From NCBI GenBank assembly GCA_045590195.1, contig JAZNQN010000033.1:1-30134 (forward strand): a stretch of 30,134 nucleotides of DNA, read 5' to 3'. Below the pieces are notes generated by a model that saw only the letters and a program-made list of their open reading frames with translations, made no database searches and was not told the DNA's origin. Origin of the DNA: JAZNQN01 sp045590195 (lineage in GTDB: Bacteria; Bacillota; Clostridia; UMGS1883; UMGS1540). The number at the start of each line of letters is the position of its first letter. Positions within the stretch are counted from its first letter, which is position 1. The position numbers were made by a program, and so were the translations under genes. Below, piece by piece: positions 13,919 to 22,704 of the stretch.

Positions 13919-13948
13919 AAACCCCCGAATTTTATTCGGGGGTTTTAT
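13919..13948 (+). terminator. Terminator after the antiporter gene
   Basis: AACCCCCGAAT (13920-13930) pairs with ATTCGGGGGTT (13934-13944), then TTTT. The next gene begins within 10-25 bp, so some read-through into it is possible. Confidence 0.9.
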
Positions 13949-13968
13949 AAGGAATGGAGATAATCATT

Positions 13969-15213
13969 TTGAAAAAAACTTTTTTAGAAACACTTAATTA
14001 TTTGAAAACGCTGATAATATGGATAATTGTGGCCGCGGTTGTTGGAATTATAGGCGGAGTTATCGGAAGTATATTTCATATCAGTATAGATATAGCTACT
14101 GAATACCGCATGGAAAACGGCTGGATAATATATCTTCTGCCCTTAGGCGGAATTATTATAGCTGCTTTTTATGGCATTTTTAAATCTAAAGGTAAAATTG
14201 ATACAAACCGTGTTTTGGAAGCCGTTAAAAGCGATGAAAAAGTACCCCTTGTAATGGCGCCACTCATTTTTGTAAGCACAGTGATAACTCATTTGCTTGG
14301 TGGCTCAGCAGGACGTGAAGGAGCGGCTCTTCAGCTTGGCGGGAGTATTGGCTACAATGTGGGTAAAGTATTCAGATTTAGAAAAGATAATATGCACATA
14401 ATTGTTATGGCAGGAATGAGTGCAGTTTTCGCCGCACTTTTCGGCACCCCCTTAACTGCGGCATTTTTTGCTATTGAAGTTGTAGCGGTTGGCGTGTGGC
14501 ATTATGTGGCGCTTGTGCCATGTGTGGTTTCGGCCCTTGTGGCATCACAAACAGCGCTTTTCTTCGGGCTTCATCCGGTAAAATTTACACTTGCCTCGTT
14601 TGGAGGCATCACTCCTATGCTTGTTGGTCAGGTTGTAATTTTAGCGGCACTTTGTGCGGTTGTAGGTATTTTATTTTGCCTGTCAATTCATAACTGTGAA
14701 CACATAATGGAAAAATACTTGAAAAATAAGTATTTAAGAGCCGCTGTTGGTGGTGCAATTATAGTTTTGCTGACAATTTTGGTTGGCCGCGATTATAACG
14801 GCGCAGGAATGGATATTGTTGGAAAAGCAATTTCCGGAGAAGTAAAATATGAAGCATTTATATTAAAAATACTGTTTACTGCAATTACCATATCGGCAGG
14901 CTTTAAAGGTGGAGAAATTGTTCCGGCATTTTTTATTGGTTCAACATTTGGCTGTGCAGCCGGTGCACTTTTGGGGATGAATCCGGCTTTTGCCGCGGCA
15001 ATTGGTTTTGTGGCGCTGTTTTGCTCGGTTGTAAATTGCCCGTTAGCTTCAATAATACTGTCAATAGAAGTGTTCGGAGCGGAAGGAGTTTTGCTTTTTG
15101 CTCTGGCCTGCGGCGTAAGCTATATGCTTTCAGGATATTTTGGGCTTTACAAAAGCCAGAAAATAGTGTATTCTAAACTTGATGAAGAAATGGTTGACAT
15201 CAGCACTAAATAA
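13969..15213 (+). CDS. CLC-family anion transporter, probably fluoride type
   Basis: 414 residues if started at TTG 13969, which has TGGAG about 9 bases ahead. ATG 13954 (419 aa) is also open but sits on the Shine-Dalgarno-like AAGGA. About ten or more membrane spans. The gating-glutamate motif reads GGSAGREGAALQ, and the later block reads SAGFKGGEIVPAFFIG. The chloride motif GSGIP and the Pro of GREGP are both absent, as in the CLC-F fluoride/proton exchangers. The 3' end is 14 bp from the DHHW gene, so it leads that operon. No fluoride riboswitch fits in the short upstream gap. Family sure, ion choice moderate. Confidence 0.85.
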   Translation: MKKTFLETLNYLKTLIIWIIVAAVVGIIGGVIGSIFHISIDIATEYRMENGWIIYLLPLGGIIIAAFYGIFKSKGKIDTNRVLEAVKSDEKVPLVMAPLIFVSTVITHLLGGSAGREGAALQLGGSIGYNVGKVFRFRKDNMHIIVMAGMSAVFAALFGTPLTAAFFAIEVVAVGVWHYVALVPCVVSALVASQTALFFGLHPVKFTLASFGGITPMLVGQVVILAALCAVVGILFCLSIHNCEHIMEKYLKNKYLRAAVGGAIIVLLTILVGRDYNGAGMDIVGKAISGEVKYEAFILKILFTAITISAGFKGGEIVPAFFIGSTFGCAAGALLGMNPAFAAAIGFVALFCSVVNCPLASIILSIEVFGAEGVLLFALACGVSYMLSGYFGLYKSQKIVYSKLDEEMVDISTK

Positions 15214-15227
15214 AAAGGAAAGATATT

Positions 15228-16397
15228 ATGAAAAACAAAATTATTAACACAGTTTTTATAGTATGCATATTCATTTTTTTACTTGCAGGGCTTTGCCGTA
15301 CTGTTTTTATGCCTAAAGATCTTAACACTTACGAAAACAGATATGCAAAGAAAATGATTTCGCCTGCAGTTGTAAATCTTTTGGATGGAACATTTCAGGA
15401 TACCACTGAAAGTGCACTTGCAGACCAGGTGTTTTTTGCCGAAGGAATGAAAAAGGCATATAACGACACGAACGCACGCTATACACAGCCTTTTCTGAAT
15501 GCAATTTCTAGAGCTTCCGAAAAAATGAAATATATGAAATTGGGCGATGTAAATCTTTTTGGAGAAAATCTTGTTTACAGCCCAAGCGATTTTGCTATTA
15601 TAGAGTCGGCCCTGGAGAAAAAAGCAAACGATCTTAACGCAATGTTTGACAGACACAAAGATATAGAGTTTTATATGTATTATATAGAAAAAGATACAGA
15701 TATAAACTTTGAAACCAACGAGAAAGTTGGAGCATACGAATATCTTTACGAAAATATAAATCTTCCTGATAATAAGAAAGCTCGTTTTAAAACTGACAGT
15801 TTTAAAGATTTTAAAGAAAACTTTTATGTTACCGACCACCACTGGAATGCCACAGGCTCGTACAAGGGATATTGTGAAGTTTTTAACCTGCTTGAGTGCA
15901 CAGGTAAAAAAATTGAGCCAATCGACAGTTCAGCTTTGCCCGGAGCTTTCAAAGGTTCAAAAACCCAGGGAGAAAAAACAGCTGCTTACAGCGAAGAATT
16001 TGTGGTAAACAGATTTGATTTTCCTGAAATGAAAATAAAAATAAATGGCGCTGATGCAGAAGATTATGGTCAGCAGCAAAACTATAAAGTAGGCAAAGAA
16101 GAAAACCCAAGCTACGCTTTGTATTACGGCGACGATATGGGAGAGATAATATTCGACACCGGAGATAGCAGTAAAGAAAGCATTCTTTTGATAGGCGAAT
16201 CTTACGATAATGCAATTTTAAAGCTTATTGCATCACATTTTAATAAAACTTATTCAATAGATTTGCGTTTTTACACTGCATATATGGGAAAAGAGTTTCA
16301 TCTTGCAGAGTATTTGAGAAAAAACAACATTAAAAAAGTATTGCTTATAGGAAATATTGACTATTATGTAAGCGACGAATTTACTCCGGAGGATTAA
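15228..16397 (+). CDS. DHHW-family protein, AlgJ/AlgX-like O-acetyltransferase partner
   Basis: 389 residues, ATG 15228 after AAAGGAAAG. A single N-terminal membrane helix (about 7-27) anchors the protein, with the rest outside. The motif TDHHWNATG (202-210) defines the family, and IGESYDN (Ser325) is the likely SGNH-type nucleophile, giving a Ser/His/Asp set like that in AlgJ and AlgX. Such proteins move acetyl groups supplied by an MBOAT protein onto an exopolysaccharide or wall polymer. The MBOAT gene follows 3 bp later, so the two surely work together. The target polymer is not shown by neighbouring genes. Confidence 0.88.
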   Translation: MKNKIINTVFIVCIFIFLLAGLCRTVFMPKDLNTYENRYAKKMISPAVVNLLDGTFQDTTESALADQVFFAEGMKKAYNDTNARYTQPFLNAISRASEKMKYMKLGDVNLFGENLVYSPSDFAIIESALEKKANDLNAMFDRHKDIEFYMYYIEKDTDINFETNEKVGAYEYLYENINLPDNKKARFKTDSFKDFKENFYVTDHHWNATGSYKGYCEVFNLLECTGKKIEPIDSSALPGAFKGSKTQGEKTAAYSEEFVVNRFDFPEMKIKINGADAEDYGQQQNYKVGKEENPSYALYYGDDMGEIIFDTGDSSKESILLIGESYDNAILKLIASHFNKTYSIDLRFYTAYMGKEFHLAEYLRKNNIKKVLLIGNIDYYVSDEFTPED

Positions 16398-16400
16398 AAA

Positions 16401-17807
16401 ATGGTATTCAGTAGTTTAACATTTTTATATTTGTTCTTACCTGTTACGGTTGTTTTGTATTACATATGTAAAAACCACATATATCGCAATACGATTTTGC
16501 TTATAGCGTCGCTGTTTTTCTATACGTGGGGGGAGCCAAAATTTGTAATTATGATGCTTTTGGCTTCGTTGATAGCATATGTTGGCGGAATACTTATTGA
16601 CATTTACGATAAAAAACAAAAACCTGTTATTAAAAAAATCAGCTTTATTATAACCACAATTTTGCTTGTTGCAAATTTGTTTGTATTCAAGTATTTGAAT
16701 TTCGCGGTTGATAATATCAATTTGCTTTTAACAAAAGATATATCTATTCCGCAAATTGTTTTGCCTATTGGAATAAGTTTTTATACTTTTCAGATACTTT
16801 CGTATGTATTTGATTTATACAAAAAAGAAGTTGAGGTGCAGAAAAATTATTTTTATCTTACACTTTATGTAAGCTTTTTCCCTCAGCTTATTGCAGGGCC
16901 GATAGTTAGATACAAAACGGTTGAAGAAGAAATTTTAACAAGAAAAGAAACATTTAATGAATTTGTAGAAGGGCTTAAACGTTTTATTTTAGGTCTTGCA
17001 AAAAAAGTTATAATTGCAAACAACGTGGCAAGCATTTCAGTTATGATTTATGAAGGCTCGCCGGAAGTTTACGGAACATTTATGTACTGGATTGCGGCAA
17101 TAGCTTATGCCCTTCAGATATATTTCGACTTTTCCGGTTACAGCGATATGGCAATAGGCCTTGGCAAAATGTTTGGTTTTCATTTTCTTGAAAACTTTAA
17201 CTACCCATATATTGCCCGCTCTATAACCGATTTCTGGAGAAGATGGCATATTTCCCTTTCAACTTGGTTTCGTGATTACATATATATTCCTATGGGCGGA
17301 AACCGCGTTAAAAAAGGCAGATTTATTTTTAATATTTTAACTGTTTGGGCCCTCACAGGCTTCTGGCACGGCGCACAGTGGAACTTTATTATCTGGGGAG
17401 TGTACTATGGGGTATTGCTCCTATTTGAAAAACTTGTTTTTGGAAAAGTGCTTGAAAAACTGCCCAAGGCAATTCAGTGGATATATAGCATGTTCTTTGT
17501 GCTTATTGGCTGGGTGCTCTTTAATCTTACAGATTCGGGCGATCTTGCGGCAGCACTTGGTATGATGTTCTCGCTTTCACCAACAGATTTTGGTGCAGTT
17601 GTAGCAGCAAATGCAGATATTTTAACAGCGTTTGTATATATGCCTTTGGGAATAATATTTATGCTTCCTGTATATCAGAAAATTAAACCTGCAAAAAGTA
17701 CAGCAGGGTTGATAATCAGAAATGTATGTTACATTGTTTTGCTTTTGATATGTATCACATATACTTTAAGCTCAACATACAATCCGTTTATATATTTCAG
17801 ATTTTAG
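16401..17807 (+). CDS. MBOAT family O-acyltransferase (AlgI-like)
   Basis: 468 residues, ATG 16401, with GGAGG overlapping the end of the DHHW gene. About 11-12 membrane spans. Conserved MBOAT features are YFDFSGYSDMAIGLGKMFGF (241-260), RRWHISLSTWFRDYIYIPMGG with His283, and TGFWHGAQWNF with catalytic His323. It would carry acetyl groups from cytoplasmic acetyl-CoA across the membrane for the DHHW partner. Length and motifs match AlgI/DltB-like family members, and without DltA/C/D neighbours the AlgI reading is preferred. Confidence 0.93.
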   Translation: MVFSSLTFLYLFLPVTVVLYYICKNHIYRNTILLIASLFFYTWGEPKFVIMMLLASLIAYVGGILIDIYDKKQKPVIKKISFIITTILLVANLFVFKYLNFAVDNINLLLTKDISIPQIVLPIGISFYTFQILSYVFDLYKKEVEVQKNYFYLTLYVSFFPQLIAGPIVRYKTVEEEILTRKETFNEFVEGLKRFILGLAKKVIIANNVASISVMIYEGSPEVYGTFMYWIAAIAYALQIYFDFSGYSDMAIGLGKMFGFHFLENFNYPYIARSITDFWRRWHISLSTWFRDYIYIPMGGNRVKKGRFIFNILTVWALTGFWHGAQWNFIIWGVYYGVLLLFEKLVFGKVLEKLPKAIQWIYSMFFVLIGWVLFNLTDSGDLAAALGMMFSLSPTDFGAVVAANADILTAFVYMPLGIIFMLPVYQKIKPAKSTAGLIIRNVCYIVLLLICITYTLSSTYNPFIYFRF

Positions 17808-17864
17808 CCCGAAGATTAACACCCTTTTATATTGCCTCTCATATAATGAAGTTGAGGTGATATT

Positions 17865-18293
17865 ATGGAAAGTTTGTATCCCGATGCTTCGGCAAGATTT
17901 AATGGAAGTGTTTTTGGAAAAGCCGATTTTTTTCAGATGCCAAAAGGCGTATTGATAAAAATACATGTTCATGGTTTGCCGCTTGAAAATGTAACCGATT
18001 TTTTTGCACTTCATATTCATGAGGGAAATAGCTGTGATGATGGTTTTTCGAAAACAGGCGGGCATTATAACCCATTAAATATGTCACATCCAAGACACTC
18101 AGGCGATTTACCGCCACTTTTATCAAATGGCGGCGAGGCATATATGACCGTTTTGACAAATCGCTTTACACTTGACGAGGTAACAGGGAAAGCTATTGTT
18201 ATTCATAGCGATAGCGACGACTTTTATTCACAACCTGCAGGCAATCCGGGAATAAAAATTGCCTGTGCCATCATAGAACAAAATAAAAGCTGA
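17865..18293 (+). CDS. Cu/Zn superoxide dismutase-like protein
   Basis: 142 residues, ATG 17865 after GAGGTGAT. The beta-barrel family signature is intact: ALHIHEGNSC, GGHYNP, HPRHSGDLP, VIHSDSDDF, GNPGIKIACAII. Copper ligands would be His50, His52, His67 and His114, and zinc ligands His67, His75, His78 and Asp81. The disulfide pair is Cys57 and Cys134. The active-site Arg that guides superoxide is Lys131 here. There is no signal peptide, unusual since bacterial Cu/Zn enzymes are normally exported. It may still scavenge superoxide in an anaerobe exposed to air, or be a copper-binding relative. A TATAAT box at 17842-17847 lacks a good -35. Confidence 0.85.
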   Translation: MESLYPDASARFNGSVFGKADFFQMPKGVLIKIHVHGLPLENVTDFFALHIHEGNSCDDGFSKTGGHYNPLNMSHPRHSGDLPPLLSNGGEAYMTVLTNRFTLDEVTGKAIVIHSDSDDFYSQPAGNPGIKIACAIIEQNKS

Positions 18294-18314
18294 GGACCTT
18301 TTTCCTCAGCTTTT
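18285..18314. terminator. Bidirectional terminator shared by the SOD and miaB genes
   Basis: AAAAGCTGAGGA (18285-18296) and TCCTCAGCTTTT (18303-18314) form a perfect 12-bp stem with A tract and T tract on both sides, so it works on either strand. It contains the stop codons of both convergent genes (18291-18293 and 18306-18308). Confidence 0.88.
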
Positions 18315-19655
18315 GATTGTTTCACCTGTTAAATTAAATGTTCCAACCTCGGTTATTTTAACATCGCAGAAAGAACCAATAAGCGATTTGTCGCCTTCAA
18401 AATTAACAATTTTATTACCCTCTGTTCTGCCTGTTAAAACAAGGCTGTTTGTTTTGCTTTCGCCTTCAACCAAAACTTTTTCAATATTTCCAAGCATTGC
18501 CTGATTTTTTTTAAGAGAAATTTCATTCTGCACATCAAGCAGCATTTGAAAATTATTCTTTTTCTCTTCATCGCTTATAACATCTGCCATTTTTTCGGCA
18601 GGAGTTCCTTTTCGCGGGGAGAAAATAAACGAGAAAATCATATCAAACTGAACTTTACGCAAAACGTCGAGTGTTTCGTAAAAATCCTCAGTGGTTTCGC
18701 CGGGAAAGCCAACAATAATATCGGTTGTTAAAGTAATATCCGGCATTGCCGATTTAACTGCAAAGGCCTTTTCCAAAAACCATTCTTTTGTATATTTGCG
18801 GTTCATAGCTTTTAAAACTGCATTACTTCCTGCCTGCAGCGGAAGATGAAGGCTTTTGCAAATGTTGTCACGCTCTGCCATAACGCGTATAACGCTGTCT
18901 TTTATATCTTTCGGGTGAGAGGTCATAAATCTTATGCGCTCAATACCCGTGTCACTTACTTTTTCAAGAAGAGAAGCAAACCTGTCGCCGCCACCGCCAA
19001 AAGAGTTAACGTTTTGCCCAAGCAGCATAACTTCTCTTGCGCCGTTTCCCTTTGCGGCAATAACCTCGTTTAGTATATCTTCTTCACTTCGGCTTCGCTC
19101 TCTGCCGCGAACATAGGGAACTATGCAGTACGAACAAAAGTTGTTGCAGCCATACATAATAGGTACATTAACTTTTAAACTGCTTTTTCTGTAAGTGGGA
19201 ACGCCTTCGTGTATTTCGGCGTCTTCCTCGGTTAAGAAAGCCTTCTGTCGCGTTTCTAAAACCCCCAGAAGGAGAGTTGGAAACTTGTGCAAAGAGTTTG
19301 TGCCAAAAACAATATCAACCTGCCTGAAGGTGCTTTTAAGGCGTTTTACGTTATGTTCCTCATTTGCCATGCATCCGCAAAGAGCAATAACCATTGAAGG
19401 GCGCATTTCTTTAAGCGGTTTAAGTGCACCAAGCATACCATAAACCTTTTTTTCGGCATTTTCTCTTATGGCGCAGGTATTAAAAATAACCAGATCGGCA
19501 TTTGAAGGGCTTTCGGTAAAGCCGTATCCCATTTCTGAAAGCAAACCAGCTATTTTCTCGCTGTCGTTTTCGTTTTGCTGACAACCAAATGTGTTAATAA
19601 GCGCAAGAGGTTTTTTGTTGCCCCAGAATGAGTCAACTTTTTTAATGTTTTCCAT
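18306..19655 (-). CDS. miaB: tRNA-2-methylthio-N6-dimethylallyladenosine synthase
   Basis: 449 residues, start ATG 19655. It adds a methylthio group to i6A37 of tRNAs reading UNN codons. The N-terminal MTTase domain has Cys25 (TFGCQQNENDSE), Cys61 and Cys95 for one [4Fe-4S] cluster. The radical SAM motif is C170-NNF-C174-SY-C177 for the second. LPLQAGSNAVLKAMNRKYT and TDIIVGFPGETTEDF are classic, and a TRAM domain ends the protein. NTFGCQQNENDSE favours MiaB over MtaB or RimO. Length is normal. It lies 3 bp after the ABC ATPase gene and is probably the last gene of that operon. Confidence 0.95.
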   Translation of the reverse strand: MENIKKVDSFWGNKKPLALINTFGCQQNENDSEKIAGLLSEMGYGFTESPSNADLVIFNTCAIRENAEKKVYGMLGALKPLKEMRPSMVIALCGCMANEEHNVKRLKSTFRQVDIVFGTNSLHKFPTLLLGVLETRQKAFLTEEDAEIHEGVPTYRKSSLKVNVPIMYGCNNFCSYCIVPYVRGRERSRSEEDILNEVIAAKGNGAREVMLLGQNVNSFGGGGDRFASLLEKVSDTGIERIRFMTSHPKDIKDSVIRVMAERDNICKSLHLPLQAGSNAVLKAMNRKYTKEWFLEKAFAVKSAMPDITLTTDIIVGFPGETTEDFYETLDVLRKVQFDMIFSFIFSPRKGTPAEKMADVISDEEKKNNFQMLLDVQNEISLKKNQAMLGNIEKVLVEGESKTNSLVLTGRTEGNKIVNFEGDKSLIGSFCDVKITEVGTFNLTGETIKS

Positions 19656-19658
19656 ATA

Positions 19659-20408
19659 TTAATCCTCAAATTTATTCAAGAATGCTTTGATTCTTGGAGA
19701 ATCAATTTCTCCGGAGAATACTTTTTCGGGAACATCGTCTACTAAAACAACGCCGTCGTCCATAAAAACAACCCTGTCGGCAACTTCTTTTGCAAAGCTC
19801 ATTTCGTGAGTTACAATAATCATTGTCATATCCTGAGCGGCAAGAGATTTTATAACCTTTAAAACCTCGCCGGTAAGCTCAGGGTCAAGGGCTGAGGTTG
19901 GCTCGTCAAAAAGCATAACCTTAGGGCGCATTGCAAGGGCACGGGCTATTGCAACCCTCTGCTGCTGACCGCCGGAAAGCTCGCAAGGATACGCATTTAC
20001 CTTTGCAGTAAGGCCTACATCTGCCAAAAGCTCCATTGCATAGTTGTTGGCTTCTTCCTGGGATTCGCCGTTAACAAGAACTGGCGCTTCGGTTATATTT
20101 TTAAGAACTGATTTTTGCGGGAAAAGGTTAAAATTCTGAAAAACCATACCCATTTTTTTAATAATAGGGCGAATTTGTTTTTCGGGAATATATTTTCCGT
20201 TTTCAACCAGAATATCCCCGTCAATTTTAATTGTTCCGCTTTGAACGGTTTCAAGCTTATTAAGGCAGCGAAGAAAAGTTGATTTACCGCTGCCTGAAGG
20301 GCCGATAATTGCAACAACTTCGCCTACATCAATTTTAAAATCAATATTTTTAAGTACGTCAAGCTTGCCAAAGCTTTTACATACGTTTTTAGCTTCGATT
20401 ATGGTCAT
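19659..20408 (-). CDS. Polar amino-acid ABC transporter ATPase (GlnQ-like)
   Basis: 249 residues. Walker A GPSGSGKST (35-43), Q-loop MGMVFQNFNLFP, signature LSGGQQQRVAIARAL, Walker B VMLFDEPTSALDPE with the catalytic Glu present, H-loop IVTHEMSFA. This is the standard subunit that powers polar amino-acid uptake as a homodimer beneath the permease. It is preceded by the permease gene (15 bp gap) and followed by miaB. Substrate cannot be told. Confidence 0.94.
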   Translation of the reverse strand: MTIIEAKNVCKSFGKLDVLKNIDFKIDVGEVVAIIGPSGSGKSTFLRCLNKLETVQSGTIKIDGDILVENGKYIPEKQIRPIIKKMGMVFQNFNLFPQKSVLKNITEAPVLVNGESQEEANNYAMELLADVGLTAKVNAYPCELSGGQQQRVAIARALAMRPKVMLFDEPTSALDPELTGEVLKVIKSLAAQDMTMIIVTHEMSFAKEVADRVVFMDDGVVLVDDVPEKVFSGEIDSPRIKAFLNKFED

Positions 20409-20423
20409 ATAAAAACCCCTTTT

Positions 20424-21071
20424 CTAACTCTTGTAATAATCCATTTTCTTTTCTATGTATCCGAAAATCAATGTTAAAATGCCGTTAAAGGCAAGGTAAA
20501 ACAGGCCGGAATAGAAAAGAGGCCAGAGAATATGGGCGCTGTTCATAAAGCGTTTTGCGTTCCAGGTTATTTCGTAAATCATAATTGTATTTGCAAGGGA
20601 AGTATCTTTAACAAGTGTTAAAAACTCGTTGCTCATAGGCGGAATTATGCGTTTTATAACCTGCATTAAAATAACCTTGAAAAATACTTGTGACTTTGTC
20701 ATACCAAGAACAAACCCGGCTTCATACTGCCCCTTCGGAATACCTTCAATGCCGCCACGGAAAATTTCGGAAAAGTAGCAGGCATAGTTTAAAACAAAGG
20801 CAATCATAACGGCAACGAATGTATTCATTCCGTCAATTCCCAAAAGGCCCGGGCCAAAGCCGAACACAATAAGCTGGAGCATAAGAGGAGTTCCTCTTAT
20901 AACCCATATAAGTAATTTGATTGGCCACTTAATAATGGCAAAGCGGCTCATAGAACCAAAGGAAATAATAAGCCCCAGTGGAAGCGCCATTAAAAGTGTG
21001 AGCGAAAATATTTTAAATGTTGTCCAAAGGCCTTCTAAAAGGCTTAGGGTAACTGTTATAAACATTGACAT
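20424..21071 (-). CDS. Polar amino-acid ABC transporter permease
   Basis: 215 residues, ATG 21071 with AAAGGA upstream. About five membrane spans. The HEQRY/His-Glu-Gln-Arg-type permease region is clear: LLIWVIRGTPLMLQLIVFGFG, YACYFSEIFRGGIEGIPKGQYEAGFVLGMTKSQVF, and the EAA-like loop ahead of PPMSNEFLTLVKDTSLA. It forms the membrane channel with the adjacent ATPase and binding protein. Confidence 0.94.
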   Translation of the reverse strand: MSMFITVTLSLLEGLWTTFKIFSLTLLMALPLGLIISFGSMSRFAIIKWPIKLLIWVIRGTPLMLQLIVFGFGPGLLGIDGMNTFVAVMIAFVLNYACYFSEIFRGGIEGIPKGQYEAGFVLGMTKSQVFFKVILMQVIKRIIPPMSNEFLTLVKDTSLANTIMIYEITWNAKRFMNSAHILWPLFYSGLFYLAFNGILTLIFGYIEKKMDYYKS

Positions 21072-21093
21072 ATTAACATCCTTTAAAGTGCTT

Positions 21094-21122
21094 AAAAAGG
21101 CAGAAAAAATTCTGCCTTTTTA
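21094..21122 (-). terminator. Hairpin between binding-protein and permease genes
   Basis: AAAAAGGCAGA and TCTGCCTTTT arms (21094-21104, 21111-21120) form a terminator-like stem in the gap between the two genes, followed by T on the minus strand. It would let most transcripts stop after the binding-protein gene, giving more of that protein. Confidence 0.8.
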
Positions 21123-21149
21123 ATAAAATCGTTATTATTCAGCTGAATA

Positions 21150-21896
21150 TTAAAGTGCGAGGTTGAGCTCGTATTTTTCAGCAAGTTTATCAAGTGTGCC
21201 GTCAGCTTTAAGTTCGTCGATAATAGCGTTTACTTTTTCAGTAAGGTCAGAATCTTTTCTGAAGCCGATGCCGTATTCTTCTGAAGTAAGTTCGAGGGAA
21301 TATGTAAGGCTGTCGTAGCTTGTGCCTTCAGCTGTCATAGATTTTGCCATTGTAATATCGATAACGCAAGCATCTGCCTGACCACCGATTACAGCTAAAA
21401 GTGCATCTGTCTGAGCTGCAACTGGTGTGTATGCGCCGTCAAGACCGTTGTCTTTGATAGCAGCTTCGCCTGCTGAACCAGCTTCTGCAGCAAATTTAAG
21501 GCCTTTAAGGCTTTCAACATCTTTGTAATCTGCAATTTTGTCTTTAGCCATTACAACAACCTGTGCATTTTTAACGTAAGCTTTTGATACAGCGCAGTTT
21601 GCTTTAACTTCGTCAGAAATTGTCATACCGTTCCAGATACAGTCAATCTGGTTTGCATCAAGAGTAACAAACTTTGTGTCCCAGTTGATTTCTTTAAACT
21701 CAGGTGTAACACCAAGTTTTGCACAAACAGCTTCAGCAAATTCTGTGTCAAAACCTGTAAGTTTGCCATCTTCCATGTAGTTCATTGGTTCGTAGATTGT
21801 GTAACCGATAACGAGTTTGTCATCAGCTTTGTTGCCACATGCACAAAGTGAGAAGAGCATGAGAGCAGAAAGTAATACTGCAAGTAATTTTTTCAT
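21150..21896 (-). CDS. Polar amino-acid ABC transporter substrate-binding lipoprotein
   Basis: 248 residues, ATG 21896 after AGGAG. Signal MKKLLAVLLSALMLFSLCACG with the lipobox before Cys. The mature part is a family-3 solute-binding protein: IGYTIYEPMNYMEDGKLTGFDTEFAEAVCAKLG, then FKEINWDTKFVTLDANQIDCIWNGMTISDE. The Phe-Asp pair that contacts the ligand is present. It is anchored outside and feeds the permease and ATPase encoded downstream. It is a paralogue of the binding protein at 26597. Confidence 0.94.
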   Translation of the reverse strand: MKKLLAVLLSALMLFSLCACGNKADDKLVIGYTIYEPMNYMEDGKLTGFDTEFAEAVCAKLGVTPEFKEINWDTKFVTLDANQIDCIWNGMTISDEVKANCAVSKAYVKNAQVVVMAKDKIADYKDVESLKGLKFAAEAGSAGEAAIKDNGLDGAYTPVAAQTDALLAVIGGQADACVIDITMAKSMTAEGTSYDSLTYSLELTSEEYGIGFRKDSDLTEKVNAIIDELKADGTLDKLAEKYELNLAL

Positions 21897-21940
21897 AATA
21901 ATTCTCCTAATCTTATTTTATTTGTCTTTTGACATTAACA

Positions 21941-21969
21941 ATAATACCACTTTACTCCGATAAAGTCAA
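21941..21969 (-). promoter_or_regulatory. Promoter of the downstream ABC transporter operon
   Basis: On the minus strand TTGACT (21969-21964), 17-bp spacer and TATTAT (21946-21941), about 45 bp before the binding-protein start. It lies just after the rsmE stop. No clear terminator separates the two, so read-through is possible. Confidence 0.65.
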
Positions 21970-21984
21970 TAGAAATTTATTTTT

Positions 21985-22701
21985 TTACAACTGAAGCTCG
22001 TACATTATGTTTGAAATTACCGAAAGACCGGCGGTTTCTGTGCGAAGAATTCGCTTTCCAAGGGAAACCAAAGCTGCTCCTTTTTCTTTTGCCACTGCCG
22101 CTTCCTCGGGGTCAAACCCGCCTTCGGGACCTATCATTATGCCAACGCTTTTCGGGGCTTTGCCGCGAAGGGCATCTTTTAAAGTTATATCTTTGCAATC
22201 TTCATAGGCCATAATGGCAATATCGTTTTTCAGCATATCCTGCAAAGCTTCATCAAAGTCAACAGGTGCAGTAATCTCTGGAATAATTCCCCTGCCCGAC
22301 TGCTTTGCCGCCTCAAGAGATATTTTTTGAAAACGGTCGAACTTGCCTTTTGCTGCGGCAACAGTTCTGCGGCTGTTAAAGGGAACAATTTTTACTGCAC
22401 CAAGCTCAACACATTTCTGGATTATAAGGTCCATTTTTGCGCCTTTTGGAACGCCTTGATAAAGAGTAACCAAAACATCGCTTTCGTTTTGATTTTCCTC
22501 ACGGCTTATAATATCGCAAATAACTTCTTTTTTTGAAATTGAAGAAATTTTGCATAAATAATCAGCTTTATCGCCGTCGCATATAGTAAGCTCGTCGCCT
22601 TCGCGCATACGCAGTACACGGCTTATGTGCAAAACATCTTCGCCATCAATTAAAATGCTTTTATCTGATATGTTGTTTTTTGAAACAAAAAATCTTGACA
22701 T
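21985..22701 (-). CDS. rsmE: 16S rRNA (uracil-1498-N3)-methyltransferase
   Basis: 238 residues. It methylates U1498 of 16S rRNA. An N-terminal PUA-like domain (about 1-70, with HISRVLRMREGDELTICDG) is followed by a SPOUT trefoil-knot methyltransferase domain. Its S-adenosylmethionine site is IMIGPEGGF (188-196) and LGKRILRTETA (214-224). Length is standard. The gene starts 3 bp after prmA, a common pairing in Firmicutes. Confidence 0.95.
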   Translation of the reverse strand: MSRFFVSKNNISDKSILIDGEDVLHISRVLRMREGDELTICDGDKADYLCKISSISKKEVICDIISREENQNESDVLVTLYQGVPKGAKMDLIIQKCVELGAVKIVPFNSRRTVAAAKGKFDRFQKISLEAAKQSGRGIIPEITAPVDFDEALQDMLKNDIAIMAYEDCKDITLKDALRGKAPKSVGIMIGPEGGFDPEEAAVAKEKGAALVSLGKRILRTETAGLSVISNIMYELQL

Positions 22702-22704
22702 AAT

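Noticed and set aside
13949..13968. Fluoride riboswitch before the CLC gene
   Set aside because: Only about 45 bp separate the genes and most of that is a terminator, leaving no room for the pseudoknotted aptamer.
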